Positions 7,911-18,646 of a stretch of DNA of 64,000 bases are shown here, piece by piece. This stretch comes from Dendrosporobacter quercicolus (GTDB taxonomy: Bacteria; Bacillota; Negativicutes; DSM-1736; Dendrosporobacteraceae): the NCBI RefSeq assembly GCF_900104455.1, contig NZ_FNHB01000002.1, forward strand, positions 124,001 through 188,000, in the 5' to 3' direction. Both the position numbers and the translations under genes were made by a program. Numbering within the stretch: the first letter of the stretch is position 1; every line of letters begins with the position of its first letter. A model generated the notes under the pieces. It was given only the letters and a program-made list of their open reading frames with translations. It was not told where the DNA came from and made no database searches.

Positions 7911-9185
7911 ATGCTTGATATCAAATTTGTCCGGGATAACCCGGAAAAGGTACAGCAGGCTTTGGCAAATCGCGGCAGTACGCTTGATTTAGCCGGTTTT
8001 TTGGCTTTGGAAAAAGAGCGCCGTGAGTTAGTAAGTGAAGTGGAAGTTTTGAAAAATCAACGTAATACCGTTTCACAGCAGATCAGTGTCATGAAACGGA
8101 ATAAGGAAAATGCCGATGCGCTTGTTGCTCAAATGCGCGACGTTGGCGACAAAATCAGCCGGCTTGATGCAAAGATCAAGGAAGCTGAAGCCGGACTGAC
8201 GGAGATTCTTCTGGGCATTCCCAACATTCCCAGTGAAACTGTGCCGGTCGGACGCAACGAGGATGACAACCTGGAAATCCGCCGCTGGGGCGAACCCCGC
8301 CGCTTTAGTCAAAAACCGCTGCCTCATTGGGAAATCGGCGAAAATTTGGGGATTTTGGATTTCGAGCGGGGCGGTAAGGTTACCGGGGCGCGCTTTACTT
8401 TCTATCGCGGGTTAGGGGCCAGACTGGAAAGAGCACTGATTAATTTTATGCTTGATTTACATACCGGCGAGCATGGCTATACCGAGTATTTGCCGCCGTT
8501 TATCGCCAATAAAGACAGTATGACCGGTACCGGGCAGCTGCCTAAATTCAGTGAGGATATGTTTAAGCTGGAAGGCTTGGAGTATTATTTAATCCCAACA
8601 GCCGAAGTTCCGATTACCAATCTGCATCGTGCTGAAATTATTGACGGCAAAGGGCTGCCTTTTTATTATGCAGCCTACAGCGCCTGTTTCCGGGCCGAAG
8701 CCGGTGCGGCAGGCCGTGATACGCGGGGATTGATTCGCCTGCACCAATTTAATAAAGTCGAGCTGGTGAAGTTTTGCCTGCCTGAGCAATCCTATCAGGA
8801 ATTAGAGAAGCTTACGAACAATGCCGAGCAGGTGCTGAAGCTGCTGGGACTGCCGTATCGGGTCATTGCGTTATGCACCGGCGACATGGGCTTTGCGTCG
8901 GCTAAAACGTACGATATTGAGGTTTGGCTGCCTAGTTTTGCTAAATACCGGGAGATTTCGTCCTGTTCTAATTTTGAGGATTTTCAGGCCCGGCGGGCTG
9001 ATATCAAGTTCCGGCGCGAACCTAAGGCCAAACCGGAATTTGTACACACTTTAAACGGTTCAGGCTTGGCGGTCGGCCGGACTGTGGCCGCAATATTGGA
9101 AAATTATCAGCAGGAAGACGGCTCGGTGGTTGTGCCGGAAGTTCTCCGCCGCTATATGGGCGTTGATGTGATTTCCGCAAAATAA
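7911..9185 (+). CDS. serS: Seryl-tRNA synthetase
   Basis: Charges tRNA-Ser with serine. 424 aa, normal length. An N-terminal coiled-coil arm (about residues 28-105) binds the tRNA long arm. The class II catalytic core shows [11 protein letters not shown] (serine pocket), motif 2 ([20 protein letters not shown]) and motif 3 ([10 protein letters not shown] followed by AAILEN). ATG at 7911 begins the canonical [14 protein letters not shown]. It has its own consensus promoter and a leader with an attenuator-like hairpin. Confidence 0.97.
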   Translation: MLDIKFVRDNPEKVQQALANRGSTLDLAGFLALEKERRELVSEVEVLKNQRNTVSQQISVMKRNKENADALVAQMRDVGDKISRLDAKIKEAEAGLTEILLGIPNIPSETVPVGRNEDDNLEIRRWGEPRRFSQKPLPHWEIGENLGILDFERGGKVTGARFTFYRGLGARLERALINFMLDLHTGEHGYTEYLPPFIANKDSMTGTGQLPKFSEDMFKLEGLEYYLIPTAEVPITNLHRAEIIDGKGLPFYYAAYSACFRAEAGAAGRDTRGLIRLHQFNKVELVKFCLPEQSYQELEKLTNNAEQVLKLLGLPYRVIALCTGDMGFASAKTYDIEVWLPSFAKYREISSCSNFEDFQARRADIKFRREPKAKPEFVHTLNGSGLAVGRTVAAILENYQQEDGSVVVPEVLRRYMGVDVISAK

Positions 9186-9193
9186 ATGGAACG

Positions 9194-9313
9194 CCCGCAG
9201 GCAACCCTAAGACGGCAATCGGCAGTAGCCGAAAGCCGTCGTTAAATGCGGGTACAGCACAAATCCCCAACACCAGGTGTTGGGGTATATAAAAGGGAAA
9301 ACTGTTGTTTTCC
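9194..9313 (+). other. Three strong hairpins behind serS
   Basis: First unit: an outer CCCGCA/TGCGGG helix (9194-9199, 9247-9252) enclosing a hairpin GACGGC-AA-TCGGC, AGTA loop, and its exact complement (9211-9240). Second: CCCCAACACC/GGTGTTGGGG with one loop base (9265-9285). Third: GGAAAAC/GTTTTCC (9296-9313). The third could serve as the serS terminator. The first has no T run and resembles a structured RNA element, which I do not recognise. Confidence 0.6.
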
Positions 9314-9749
9314 TCTGACAGCGCTATTTTGTTGATGTAAGCCATCTCTTACTTTTAGTATAAAGTTCGATTTTTAGAATACATTTAGAAAATCGTGGCA
9401 GAGAGCAGAAGCCATAAATGTTAAAATGGAATGTATTATTTGCAACATTTCGCGGCATAATTGTATCTAACAACGAATATCTTAGCAGGTGCCAGCCTTT
9501 GCAAAAATTGTAAAGGGCTGGTTGACATTTAGGCAGGTTTTTCTAAAAAAATTCTAAAAGATGGCAGATATACTTAATTTATCAAATTACCTAAGATCCA
9601 TTGCAGTAACGCTCTTGGCAGATGTGATTGTTTACTGATTATCCTGTCGCCGGGGAGGGATGGAGGTAGTTTTTTATACTCAGGATTGACTGATTAGTCA
9701 GTTTAGGCTTTCAAATGGAATCTATCCGGGAAAATAAGGAGAGAGTGAT
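9314..9749. other. AT-rich intergenic stretch, mostly featureless
   Basis: I see no gene here. It contains an imperfect inverted repeat (CCAGCC.TTTGCAA / TTGTAAAGGGCTGG, about 9492-9522). Nearer the next gene it contains TGACT-GATT-AGTCA (9687-9700), shaped like a TetR/MarR-type operator. Confidence 0.4.
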
Positions 9750-10067
9750 ATGAATAGTATAGCAAAAAAAGTGGTTGTATTTTCAATGATCGGATTAATG
9801 CAATTCGGGATAGGCGCATCGGCTATTGAGGCGTCCTCCCGGAATGACCATAGGCAGGATAACCGCCGTTATGAACAGAAGGAGAAAGAACGCGAGCGGC
9901 GGGTCCAGGAAGAAAAGGCCCGCCATGAACGGGAAATGAAGCGGCGCCAGAATGAAAGCGACCGGGAATACAACGAACGGCGGCAACGGGAAAAGGACCA
10001 TCATGAAGAGGTCATGCGAACGATTTTAGGTGTCGGTATATTGGCGATCATCTTGAATAACAATTAG
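9750..10067 (+). CDS. Exported, highly charged coiled-coil protein, unknown
   Basis: A 105-aa protein, not recognised. It has a signal peptide (KKVVVFSMIGLMQFGIGASA, residues about 6-25), then a very charged Arg/Glu/Lys segment with QEEKARHEREMKRRQNE likely to form a long helix (about residues 35-90), and a short hydrophobic C-terminus (ILGVGILAIIL). Expected to sit in the periplasm or be anchored at the membrane by its tail. Start has GGAGAG nearby. Single-gene unit with a strong terminator. Confidence 0.72.
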   Translation: MNSIAKKVVVFSMIGLMQFGIGASAIEASSRNDHRQDNRRYEQKEKERERRVQEEKARHEREMKRRQNESDREYNERRQREKDHHEEVMRTILGVGILAIILNNN

Positions 10068-10087
10068 GGTTAAGAAGGGGTAAGAGC

Positions 10088-10120
10088 GTCAGCTGTCTGA
10101 ATGGACAGCTGACTTTTTTT
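10088..10120 (+). terminator. Terminator after the charged exported protein
   Basis: GTCAGCTGTC / GACAGCTGAC stem and seven T residues. The following 250 nt up to nuoA are AT-rich; the nuo promoter must lie there, but I see no clear -35/-10 pair. Confidence 0.88.
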
Positions 10121-10370
10121 ATTTATGTTTGTCTTGCTTCATTATGTTTACATGAACGCTGAATTTGTCGAAAAAAGAAATAACAGTATTACATTATGTT
10201 CATTGTGAAATTACCAAAGTAATAAAAAAATGAATACATATATTGTCAGTATGCCAAATCTATGTTAATATTTATTTAATTTATTTTAATTACATTAGTT
10301 TACTAAATAAGTTGAATTTAGCGTTATGACAAGGATCAAGGGTTTTATTTAGCGGTAAGGAGCTGATCGT

Positions 10371-10727
10371 ATGTTGCAGGATTATGGTAATATCGCAATA
10401 TTTCTGGTGATTGCGGTGGTATTTCCCCTGTTGGCTTTAGGCGCCTCGGCCTTTATTCATCCCCGCCGGCCCAGCGCCGCTAAGTCGCTGCCTTATGAAT
10501 GCGGTGTCGATACAGTGGGCAGCACCTGGGTTCAGTTTCGGGCCAGTTATTTTTTATATGCTTTAGTCTTTGTGGTATTTGATATTGAAACAATTTTTTT
10601 ATACTTGTGGGCAGTGGTGTTTCAGCAATTGGGCAGGTTTGCTTTTATTGAAATGTTTATCTTCATAGGCATTTTAACCTTAGGATTGGCATATGCCTGG
10701 AAAAAGGGGGCGTTGGAATGGAAGTAA
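10371..10727 (+). CDS. nuoA: Complex I subunit A
   Basis: Small membrane subunit of the NADH:quinone oxidoreductase-type complex, 118 aa with three membrane spans. The conserved loop reads [13 protein letters not shown] and the second span carries [14 protein letters not shown]. First gene of an eleven-gene operon. RBS AAGGAG about 8 nt upstream. Its 3' end overlaps nuoB by 10 nt, indicating translational coupling. Confidence 0.95.
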   Translation: MLQDYGNIAIFLVIAVVFPLLALGASAFIHPRRPSAAKSLPYECGVDTVGSTWVQFRASYFLYALVFVVFDIETIFLYLWAVVFQQLGRFAFIEMFIFIGILTLGLAYAWKKGALEWK

Positions 10728-11233
10728 AAGGTGTACCTAAGCAGCCCGGCGATGAATTGCTGCCCAAGAATATTATTTTGACGACGCTGGATACAGTGTT
10801 GAAGTGGGCCCGCGGTAATTCCCTGTGGCCTTTGTCCTCAGGACTTGCCTGCTGTTCGATGGAAATGATGGCCGCCGCCGCCGCCCGATTTGATTTAGCC
10901 CGGTTTGGTTATGAAGTGTTCCGGCCGTCGCCGCGCCAGGCTGATGTGTTGATTGTCGCCGGCACGCTTACCTGGAAAATGGCCGGGCCGCTTAAGCGTT
11001 TATACGACCAAATGCCTGAACCCAAATATGTAATTGCCATGGGAAGCTGCGCCAATGCCGGCGGACCGTTTGCCGATTCTTATTCCGTTGTTCCCGGTGT
11101 GGACAATATTTTGCCGGTCGATATTTATATTCCGGGCTGTCCGCCCCGCCCTGAAGCGTTAATTCAGGGAATGGTGGAATTAAAACGCAAAATTCAGCAT
11201 CCGGGAACTGCGAGGCGGGCCAACGATGAGTAA
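10718..11233 (+). CDS. nuoB: Complex I subunit B (cluster N2)
   Basis: Carries the terminal [4Fe-4S] cluster N2 that passes electrons to quinone. 171 aa. The four ligands are visible: the adjacent Cys pair in ACCSMEMM (45-46), one in GSCANAGGP and one in PGCPPRPEA. Overlaps nuoA by 10 nt and nuoC by 8 nt. Confidence 0.96.
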   Translation: MEVKGVPKQPGDELLPKNIILTTLDTVLKWARGNSLWPLSSGLACCSMEMMAAAAARFDLARFGYEVFRPSPRQADVLIVAGTLTWKMAGPLKRLYDQMPEPKYVIAMGSCANAGGPFADSYSVVPGVDNILPVDIYIPGCPPRPEALIQGMVELKRKIQHPGTARRANDE

Positions 11234-11696
11234 ACAAGCAATGAGCCTGGATTTGCTGCAGCAATTGCAGAGCCGGTATCCGCAGGCGCTGCAGATTGCC
11301 GGGGAAGGCTGCCGGCAGGCCCTGCTGGTAGATGCCCAAGCTTTACTGGAGCTGATGCAGGAGCTTAAAACGGGTGCGGATTACCGGTTTAATCTGTTAA
11401 GTAATTTGACAGCGGTAGATTATTTGAACTATTTCGAGCTGGTTTACCATTTATATTCCCTGCCTCTGCGGCAGTCGTTAACCGTGAAAAGCCGCTGCCC
11501 GGCGGAATGTCCGGAAATTGATTCGGTGGTGCCGGTATGGTTGTCGGCCGATTTTCAGGAACGGGAGATTTATGATCTGCTGGGAGTCAGATTTACCGGT
11601 CATCCGCATTTGCGGCGTATTTTGACGCCTGAGGGGTTTAATGAGCATCCGCTGCGTAAAGCGTATCAGTTGACCCGGCGGGCAAAAGGGGGATAG
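11226..11696 (+). CDS. nuoC: Complex I subunit C
   Basis: Peripheral-arm subunit of 156 aa. The C-terminal signature [20 protein letters not shown] with the following GFNEHPLRK is typical. NuoC is a separate protein here, not fused to NuoD as in E. coli. Three nucleotides separate it from nuoD. Confidence 0.94.
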   Translation: MSKQAMSLDLLQQLQSRYPQALQIAGEGCRQALLVDAQALLELMQELKTGADYRFNLLSNLTAVDYLNYFELVYHLYSLPLRQSLTVKSRCPAECPEIDSVVPVWLSADFQEREIYDLLGVRFTGHPHLRRILTPEGFNEHPLRKAYQLTRRAKGG

Positions 11697-11699
11697 GCT

Positions 11700-12797
11700 A
11701 TGCCAAGAACTGAGACCTACACTTTGAATATGGGCCCTCAGCATCCCAGTACCCATGGTGTTTTGCAAGTCATACTGGAACTGGACGGTGAGCGGATTGT
11801 CAAGGCCGCGCCTGAACTGGGCTATTTGCACCGCGGCATTGAAAAACTGGCGGAAAGCCGTACCTACAGCCAGTTTATTCCTTATACCGACCGGCTGGAT
11901 TATGCGGCGGCCATGGGCAATAATTTAGGCTACTGCCAGACAGTGGAAAAGCTGCTGGAGGTAGAAGTTCCCGAGCGGGCGGAGTATCTGCGCATCATCA
12001 TGGCGGAACTTAACCGTATTGCCAGCCATTTGCTGTTTATGGCTTCGCTGGCCATTGATCTTGGCGCTACCACCGGCATGATGTTTGGATTTCGCGATCG
12101 TGAGCGGATTTTGGATTTATTTCATATGGCCTGCGGAGCCAGGCTGACCTACAGTTATATTCGCATCGGCGGGGTAAGAGCGGATGTTACAGCTGAATTC
12201 ACAGCGGCGGCAAGGCAGTTTCTGGTGGATTTTCCGGCAATGCTGGCCGAGTATCATGGTTTGCTTACCGGCAATGAAATCCTGGGTCATCGCCTGAAAA
12301 ACAGTGCGGTCATCGATGGCGCAAGAGCTTTGGAGCTGGGACTGACCGGCCCGGCGCTAAGAGCCTCAGGTATCGATTATGACATTCGCAGGGTTGAGCC
12401 TTATGGCTTTTATGACCGTCTGAGCTTCAGTGTTCCGCTGGGAACAACCGGCGATAACTGGGACCGCTATATTGTCAGAATGGCGGAAATGGAACAGAGC
12501 GCGGCGATGGTTGCGCAGGCGTTGGATCAAATGCCGGAGGGTCCGGTGCTGGCCAAGCTGCCTAAAGTTTTAAAGCCGCCGGCCGGTGATGTGTATCACC
12601 GGATTGAAAACCCCCGCGGCGAACTGGGATTTTATATTGTCAGCGATGGTTCTCCCAAGCCTTACCGTATTCATGTACGACGTCCTTCGTTTATCAATCT
12701 GCAATCGCTGAATGAGCTGTGCCGGGGCTTACTGATTGCCGATGTGGTTGCCGTGCTGGCCACGCTTGATCCACTCATGGGGGAAGTGGACTGTTAG
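11700..12797 (+). CDS. nuoD: Complex I subunit D
   Basis: The 49-kDa-type subunit that forms the quinone pocket with NuoB. 365 aa with the N-terminal [12 protein letters not shown] motif (His involved in quinone binding) and the family core RIASHLLF. It ends in DPLMGEVDC, where most homologues end GEVDR. Family identity is clear. Confidence 0.95.
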   Translation: MPRTETYTLNMGPQHPSTHGVLQVILELDGERIVKAAPELGYLHRGIEKLAESRTYSQFIPYTDRLDYAAAMGNNLGYCQTVEKLLEVEVPERAEYLRIIMAELNRIASHLLFMASLAIDLGATTGMMFGFRDRERILDLFHMACGARLTYSYIRIGGVRADVTAEFTAAARQFLVDFPAMLAEYHGLLTGNEILGHRLKNSAVIDGARALELGLTGPALRASGIDYDIRRVEPYGFYDRLSFSVPLGTTGDNWDRYIVRMAEMEQSAAMVAQALDQMPEGPVLAKLPKVLKPPAGDVYHRIENPRGELGFYIVSDGSPKPYRIHVRRPSFINLQSLNELCRGLLIADVVAVLATLDPLMGEVDC

Positions 12798-12857
12798 TAC
12801 GGCAGGGAAGATTCTAAGGAAGCCCGCACCGCCAATAAGATAAAGGAGTCATAAGAC

Positions 12858-13892
12858 ATGCAAGAAGTAACAGGTCTGTTTGGGATTGCGCAGCTATTAC
12901 GTAATTTTTTGAGTCTTTACTTGCCCAATCCTCAGTGGGTGGATGTCATAATGACACTGATTAACAGCGGCGCCATTTTTACGGTCATTTCTTTATCGGC
13001 TGTTGTCCTGGTGTATGCTGAGCGTAAGGTCAGCGCCTTCATCCAGATGCGGATCGGCCCTAACCGGGTGGGGCCCTGGGGCACGCTGCAGTCGGTGGCG
13101 GATATGCTGAAATTAATGTCCAAGGAGGATATCAGACCGGCCGGCGCCGACCGCTGGCTGTGGGTGCTCGCGCCAATGCTGCTGTTTATTCCGGCCGCTG
13201 CCGTTTATGTCGTCATTCCTTTTGACGATCAGGCAATCTTTGCTGATGTGAATATTGGTATTTTTTATTTTATTGCAATATCTTCCCAGGCCACTCTGCC
13301 GTTCTTAATGGCCGGCTGGGCGTCAAACAGCAAATACGCCCTGCTGGGGGGGATGCGTACGGTAGCCCAGATGCTGAGTTACGAAATTCCCCTGGTTTTC
13401 GCCATTTTAGGGGTGGTCATGCTGGTTGGCTCAATGCGGATGAGTGATATTGTGGCCGCCCAGAGTCAGCTGTGGTTTGTGGCTGTACAGCCACTGGCGT
13501 TTATCATTTTTGTAATCGCGGCGACCGCTGAAACAAACCGGGCCCCGTTTGATCTGGTCGAGAGTGAATCGGAACTGGTGGCCGGGCCATTTACCGAATA
13601 CAGCGGCATGCGGTGGGCGTTGTTTTTTCTGGCCGAATACGCCAGTCTCTTTGCGGCTGCGGCGATTGCGACAACCTTGTTTCTCGGCGGCTGGAATGGT
13701 CCGCTGCTGCCGGGCTGGCTGTGGTTCCTGCTGAAAACTGCGGCAATGATTCTGGTTTTCATGTGGCTGCGCTGGACATTTCCCCGGCCAAGGGTAGATC
13801 AATTGATGGCTTTTGGCTGGAAAATACTATTGCCGCTGTCCCTGGCGAATGTAGTGATTACCGGCATCGGCATTTATATTAATCAAGGTTAA
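12858..13892 (+). CDS. nuoH: Complex I subunit H
   Basis: Membrane subunit that joins the peripheral and membrane arms. 344 aa, about eight spans, with the conserved cytoplasmic loops [20 protein letters not shown] and [16 protein letters not shown] (E-rich quinone-channel loop). RBS AAGGAG about 10 nt upstream; 60 nt after nuoD. Confidence 0.96.
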   Translation: MQEVTGLFGIAQLLRNFLSLYLPNPQWVDVIMTLINSGAIFTVISLSAVVLVYAERKVSAFIQMRIGPNRVGPWGTLQSVADMLKLMSKEDIRPAGADRWLWVLAPMLLFIPAAAVYVVIPFDDQAIFADVNIGIFYFIAISSQATLPFLMAGWASNSKYALLGGMRTVAQMLSYEIPLVFAILGVVMLVGSMRMSDIVAAQSQLWFVAVQPLAFIIFVIAATAETNRAPFDLVESESELVAGPFTEYSGMRWALFFLAEYASLFAAAAIATTLFLGGWNGPLLPGWLWFLLKTAAMILVFMWLRWTFPRPRVDQLMAFGWKILLPLSLANVVITGIGIYINQG

Positions 13893-13909
13893 GTCAGGAG
13901 GATGAGGCT

Positions 13910-14371
13910 ATGCAGGGCAGGGGGTTGTTAACCGGGCTTTATATTACCTTAACCCGTTTTTTTGCCAAGAAAGTAACCGTACAATACCCTGAGGAGAAAA
14001 TAGCCCTGGGGCCGCTGTTCAGGGGCGGCGAGCTTCAATTGTCGCATCAAAAATGCATTGCCTGCGGTTTGTGCGCTTCAGCCTGCCCTAACCAGGTGAT
14101 TGAACTGACAACCCGCACCAATGAACAAAAAAAGCGCCAGTTAACTTCTTATATTTACCACTCCGGGCGCTGTTTGTATTGCGACTATTGTATTGAAGCC
14201 TGTCCCACAGCCGCTATTTGCTGGAATCAGCAATATGAGCGAAGCAGTTATTTCCGGAATCAGCTGGAGATCGACTGTCTGGCCCTGTCGTTGCAGCGGC
14301 CGCCGGCAGCCGCCGCCGACGCAGCGGCTGCCGGCCGGGCCGATACGGGCAAGGAGGAGGGATCCAAATGA
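13910..14371 (+). CDS. nuoI: Complex I subunit I, 2[4Fe-4S] ferredoxin-like
   Basis: Carries clusters N6a and N6b. 153 aa. Both CxxCxxCxxxCP motifs are intact: CIACGLCASACP and CLYCDYCIEACP. With NuoE, NuoF and NuoG absent from the operon, this subunit is the most likely electron entry point, for example from reduced ferredoxin (inference). Alanine-rich tail. Stop overlaps the nuoJ start by 4 nt. Confidence 0.95.
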   Translation: MQGRGLLTGLYITLTRFFAKKVTVQYPEEKIALGPLFRGGELQLSHQKCIACGLCASACPNQVIELTTRTNEQKKRQLTSYIYHSGRCLYCDYCIEACPTAAICWNQQYERSSYFRNQLEIDCLALSLQRPPAAAADAAAAGRADTGKEEGSK

Positions 14372-14874
14372 GCGAGCTGGTTTTTATAGCGGCTTTTTAC
14401 CTTTTAGCGGCTGTTACGGTAGCCTCGGCTTTAGGCGTAGTGCTGAAACAGAATCTGGTGCACAGCGCGCTGCTGCTGGTGGTGTGTTTTATTGGGGTGA
14501 GCGGCTTGTATGTTATGCTGAATGCCGAGTTTTTAGCTGCTGTCCAATTGCTGGTCTACAGCGGGGCGATTGCCGTCATTTTAGTGCTGGGCGTTATGCT
14601 GACCCGCCGCCGGAGTATGAACGAGTCCAATCAGAATAATGAGCGGTCGTTCCGGGCGGCTGCTTTAGGCACTGCTTTGCTGGCTGTTTTAGTGGGCGCA
14701 ATTGCACTGACGCCGTGGCAGCATTCGGCGGCGGGCGCTCTGGATCATGCTGCTCCGGTGATTGCCCGCGCTTTACTGACCGATTATATGGTGGCTTTTG
14801 AAGTAGCGGCGTTGCTGCTGCTGGCGGCTATGGTCGGAGCCATTGTCTTGGCCAAAGGAGTTGAGGAAGAATGA
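14368..14874 (+). CDS. nuoJ: Complex I subunit J
   Basis: Membrane subunit of 168 aa, about five spans. The conserved [17 protein letters not shown] segment (third span with its pi-bulge) is present. Coupled to nuoI and nuoK by ATGA-type overlaps. Confidence 0.94.
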   Translation: MSELVFIAAFYLLAAVTVASALGVVLKQNLVHSALLLVVCFIGVSGLYVMLNAEFLAAVQLLVYSGAIAVILVLGVMLTRRRSMNESNQNNERSFRAAALGTALLAVLVGAIALTPWQHSAAGALDHAAPVIARALLTDYMVAFEVAALLLLAAMVGAIVLAKGVEEE

Positions 14875-15179
14875 TCGGCTTGGAACATTACTTGATTGTC
14901 GCGGCTATATTGTTTGTGATCGGCTTGTATGGAATTCTGACCAAACGCAATATTGTGGCCATGCTAATGAGTATTGAGCTAATGCTCAATGCAGTGAATA
15001 TCAATTTAATTGCGTTTTCCCGGTTTATTACTCCGGAAGCTGCGACAGGACAGATTTTTGCAATATTCACCATTGCGGTGGCGGCAGCAGAGGTTGCCGT
15101 TGGGCTGGCGCTGGTATTTAGGGTATATGATGACCGCGATACCGTACTGGCCGAGCGGCTGAACGGCTTACGCTGGTAA
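14871..15179 (+). CDS. nuoK: Complex I subunit K
   Basis: MrpC-like membrane subunit of 102 aa with three spans. The two membrane glutamates of the family are in [10 protein letters not shown] and [11 protein letters not shown]. Overlaps nuoJ by 4 nt. Confidence 0.95.
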   Translation: MIGLEHYLIVAAILFVIGLYGILTKRNIVAMLMSIELMLNAVNINLIAFSRFITPEAATGQIFAIFTIAVAAAEVAVGLALVFRVYDDRDTVLAERLNGLRW

Positions 15180-15207
15180 TGAGGCGACGAAAGAGCAGGT
15201 GAAGAAA

Positions 15208-17118
15208 ATGTTTAGCGAATTTATATTGCGGCAGGCCTGGCTGATTCCGCTGCTTCCGGCGCTGGCCTTCGTTGCCATCGGGTTCTTTTTGCGGCATAAG
15301 CGGTTCCTGGCGGCAGTGACGGCAATTGGCATGAGTTTTTTGAGTTTTGCTTTGTCCCTGGGGGTGGGCTATGGTGTGGTCTTTCAGCATATCACTGTCG
15401 ACAACCCGCTGATTGTGCGGATACCCTGGGTAACGATCGAGGGCCTGGCAATTGATATGGGGGTATATATTGATCCTGTGTCAGCCATGATGCTCGTGGT
15501 GGTAACTTTCGTCGCTTTAATGGTGCAAATTTACTCGCTTGGCTATATGCGGGACGACCCCGGCTTTGGGCGGTTTTTTGCTTACCTGTCGTTATTTGCC
15601 GCAGCTATGCTGGGGCTGGTAATCGCTGTTAACTTTGTCCAGCTGTTTGTTTTCTGGGAATTGGTCGGTTTGGCCTCCTATTTACTGATAGGCTATTATT
15701 TTACCAAGCCTTCGGCCTGTGAAGCTGCTAAAAAAGCATTTATTACTACCAGGATTGGCGATTTCGGCTTACTGCTGGGCATTCTGCTGCTGCAGGTTGT
15801 ATTTGGCACCTTGGATTTTGAGCAGTTAGGCCGGACAATTCCGGCCTATGCCGGCCGCTATGGCACTGGTCTGCTGACAGTGGCGGCCATACTGGTTTTT
15901 TTAGGGCCGGTCGCCAAATCGGGTCAGTTTCCCCTGCATGTTTGGCTGCCGGATGCGATGGAGGGACCAACGCCCGTATCGGCGCTGATTCATGCCGCCA
16001 CCATGGTGGTAGCCGGGATCTATCTGATTGCACGCGTATATTTTCTCTTTGATGCCTTGCCCTGGGCGCTGGAACTCATCGCCTGGACCGGCGCTGTGAC
16101 CGCCTGCTTTGGCGCCAGTATTGCCGTTACCCAGCGGGAAATCAAAAGAATTCTGGCCTACTCCACCATCAGTCAGCTGGGTTTAATGATGCTGGCCCTG
16201 GGAGTGGGCAGTGTTACCGCCGCGATGTTTCACCTGATGACGCACGCCTTTTTTAAAGCATTGCTGTTTTTGGCGGCAGGCGCGGTCATTCATGGTTTGG
16301 CCGATCAGAGTAATATTTTTGCCATGGGCGGATTGCGTCACCGGATGCCGGTTACCTTTGCCGCTATGACGGTCGGGGTGTTGGCAATTGCCGGAATTCC
16401 GCCTTTGGCCGGGTTTTTTTCCAAAGATGAAATTCTGCTGGCAGTGGCGCAAGTCAGTACGCCGCTTTACCTGCTGGCGCTGGCAGCTTCCTGCTTGACG
16501 GCTTTTTATATGGCCAGACTGCTGTTTGTGGTGTTTTTTGGGCCGCAAAAACCGGAGAACCATCCGCATGAAGCACCGTTGTCCATGCGTATTCCCCTGG
16601 TTTTGCTTAGCGTATTGGCTATTATGGCGGGATATTTTTCCTATCGCCATGATTTTGGGTATTGGGTACGGTTTGGGGCGGTTCAGCATAGCGGTCTGGA
16701 TTGGAACATTGCCGTTGTTTCGACGGCATTGGCCCTGGCTGCAATGGGTTTAGCCTGGCTGATCTATGGCGCCGGCCGGGTTTCGCCAGACCGCCTGGCC
16801 TGGCGTTTCCCGGTGTTATATCAACTGAGTTATCACAAATATTACATTGATGAAATGTATCAGTGGCTGAACAATACCTTAGTTCAGGGGCTGGCTAAAG
16901 TTTTGTACTGGGTTGATATTTATATTGTCGATGGAATCATCAATGGCCTGGCAAGCTTGACGCTGCGCCTGAGTGAAAGCTGGCGCAAGCTGCAGACCGG
17001 GCAGGTACAGCAATATGGGCTGGTTTTGTTTGGCGCAATCCTGCTGGTGGCGGTCTGGCTGATGATGACCGGTGTTACCGGCGGTAATGTCTGGCTGGGA
17101 GGTGTAGTAAATGGCTGA
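15208..17118 (+). CDS. nuoL: Complex I antiporter-like subunit L
   Basis: Largest proton-pumping subunit, 636 aa from the chosen ATG. Conserved segments include FVFWELVGLASYLLIGYY (key Glu), AKSGQFPLHVWLPDAMEGPT (key Lys) and HLMTHAFFKALLFL. The C-terminal lateral helix region is present. The frame is open from a GTG at 15199, but the ATG at 15208 is preferred because GCAGGTGA lies about 6 nt upstream and the protein then starts MFSEF. Overlaps nuoM by 8 nt. Confidence 0.95.
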   Translation: MFSEFILRQAWLIPLLPALAFVAIGFFLRHKRFLAAVTAIGMSFLSFALSLGVGYGVVFQHITVDNPLIVRIPWVTIEGLAIDMGVYIDPVSAMMLVVVTFVALMVQIYSLGYMRDDPGFGRFFAYLSLFAAAMLGLVIAVNFVQLFVFWELVGLASYLLIGYYFTKPSACEAAKKAFITTRIGDFGLLLGILLLQVVFGTLDFEQLGRTIPAYAGRYGTGLLTVAAILVFLGPVAKSGQFPLHVWLPDAMEGPTPVSALIHAATMVVAGIYLIARVYFLFDALPWALELIAWTGAVTACFGASIAVTQREIKRILAYSTISQLGLMMLALGVGSVTAAMFHLMTHAFFKALLFLAAGAVIHGLADQSNIFAMGGLRHRMPVTFAAMTVGVLAIAGIPPLAGFFSKDEILLAVAQVSTPLYLLALAASCLTAFYMARLLFVVFFGPQKPENHPHEAPLSMRIPLVLLSVLAIMAGYFSYRHDFGYWVRFGAVQHSGLDWNIAVVSTALALAAMGLAWLIYGAGRVSPDRLAWRFPVLYQLSYHKYYIDEMYQWLNNTLVQGLAKVLYWVDIYIVDGIINGLASLTLRLSESWRKLQTGQVQQYGLVLFGAILLVAVWLMMTGVTGGNVWLGGVVNG

Positions 17119-18646
17119 TTTTCCGTTGCTGACGGCAATTCTGCTAACCCCGCTGGGCGGGATCTTCGTAATGGCCTGTCTGCCCCGCCCGGCTGAAGAC
17201 GCAATCAGGCTGGTCGCCGCCGGGGCAATGGCAATTGTGCTGGGCCTGTCCGGCTATGCCTACTGGGCCTATGATTTTACTGCCGGCGGCATGCAATTTA
17301 CGGAGAGCATTCCCTGGATTCCGGATCTCGGGGTAACGTACTCTTTGGGGGTGGACGGCATTTCCCTGCCGTTGCTGCTGCTTACCGCCCTGATTGGCCT
17401 TTCGGCGGTTTTTGCTTCCTGGCGGATAAAGCCGCGAACGAAAGAATTTTTTATCCTGTTAATGCTTTTGCTGACCGGGGTGACCGGAACCTTTATTACC
17501 CGTGATTTATTTATTTTTCTATTGTTTTATGAACTGGTGGTTATTCCTATTTATATTATGGTGGTTATCTGGGGTTCTACCAAGCGGGTAAGCAAGGAAT
17601 ACGCCGGCATGAAGCTGACCATTTATTTGTTGTTGGGATCGGCGGTCATGCTGGTGGGCGTTATTGCGGTGTACCTGACAGCTTATCCGCCGGGAATGCG
17701 GACGTTCAGCATGGAGGCATTGGCCCGGGCGCATCAGCTCGGTCAGCTGTCCGAGCCGTTTCAGATCGTTGCCTTCCTGCTGCTGCTCATTGGTTTTGGC
17801 ACACTACTGTCCATGTGGCCGTTCCACAGCTGGTCGCCGGACGGTTACGCCGGAGCGCCGACGGCAGTGTCGATGATTCACGCCGGAGTGTTAAAAAAGA
17901 TTGGCGGCTATGGCCTAATTCGCTTAGGCTTAGTGATATTGCCGCTCGGCGCTAAATTCTGGGCGCCGCTGATTGCGGCGCTGGCGGTGGTCAATGTGCT
18001 GTATGCCGCTTTTGTGGCCTTAGCGCAGAAGGACCTCAAATATGTGATCGGCTATTCTTCTGTATCCCACATGGGGTATGTGCTCATTGGCTTTGCCGCT
18101 TTGGATGTGGTCAGTATCAATGGCGCGGTGGCCAATATGTTTGCCCATGGCGTAATGAGCGCCTTGTTTTTTGCCATGATCGGCCAGGTATATGAAAAAA
18201 CGCATACCCGCCATATCCCGGACCTGGGCGGGCTGGCTCACCAAATGCCCAGGGTGGCCACCGGGTTTATGCTGGCAGGCCTGGCATCGCTGGGACTGCC
18301 GGGATTAATCGGCTTTATTCCGGAGTTCACTATTTTTGTCGGCGCGTTCCGGCAATATCCACTGTACGCCGTATTGGCAATCGCCGGTATTGTATTTACC
18401 GCTTTATATATTTTGCGGGTCCTGTCCAACATTTTGTTCGGGCCGCGCCGGACTGAATTTGACGATTGCCGGGATGCCCGGGGCGTTGAACTGGCGCCGC
18501 TGGTCTTACTGGGTTCGGTACTCATTGCTTTTGGTATTTTCCCGCAACTTTTAATGGGCATGGTTGACAGTGGCATCCAGCCAATCCTGCCGGTCTTAGC
18601 GGAGCTATCCGCCGGAGCGTCTTTATTGGGAGGAATTTTTAAATGA
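17111..18646 (+). CDS. nuoM: Complex I antiporter-like subunit M
   Basis: Proton-pumping subunit, 511 aa, about fourteen spans. Typical stretches: FLLFYELVVIPIYIMVVIWG, WPFHSWSPDGYAGAPTAVS and YSSVSHMGYVLIG. Overlaps nuoL (8 nt) and nuoN (4 nt). Confidence 0.95.
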   Translation: MADFPLLTAILLTPLGGIFVMACLPRPAEDAIRLVAAGAMAIVLGLSGYAYWAYDFTAGGMQFTESIPWIPDLGVTYSLGVDGISLPLLLLTALIGLSAVFASWRIKPRTKEFFILLMLLLTGVTGTFITRDLFIFLLFYELVVIPIYIMVVIWGSTKRVSKEYAGMKLTIYLLLGSAVMLVGVIAVYLTAYPPGMRTFSMEALARAHQLGQLSEPFQIVAFLLLLIGFGTLLSMWPFHSWSPDGYAGAPTAVSMIHAGVLKKIGGYGLIRLGLVILPLGAKFWAPLIAALAVVNVLYAAFVALAQKDLKYVIGYSSVSHMGYVLIGFAALDVVSINGAVANMFAHGVMSALFFAMIGQVYEKTHTRHIPDLGGLAHQMPRVATGFMLAGLASLGLPGLIGFIPEFTIFVGAFRQYPLYAVLAIAGIVFTALYILRVLSNILFGPRRTEFDDCRDARGVELAPLVLLGSVLIAFGIFPQLLMGMVDSGIQPILPVLAELSAGASLLGGIFK

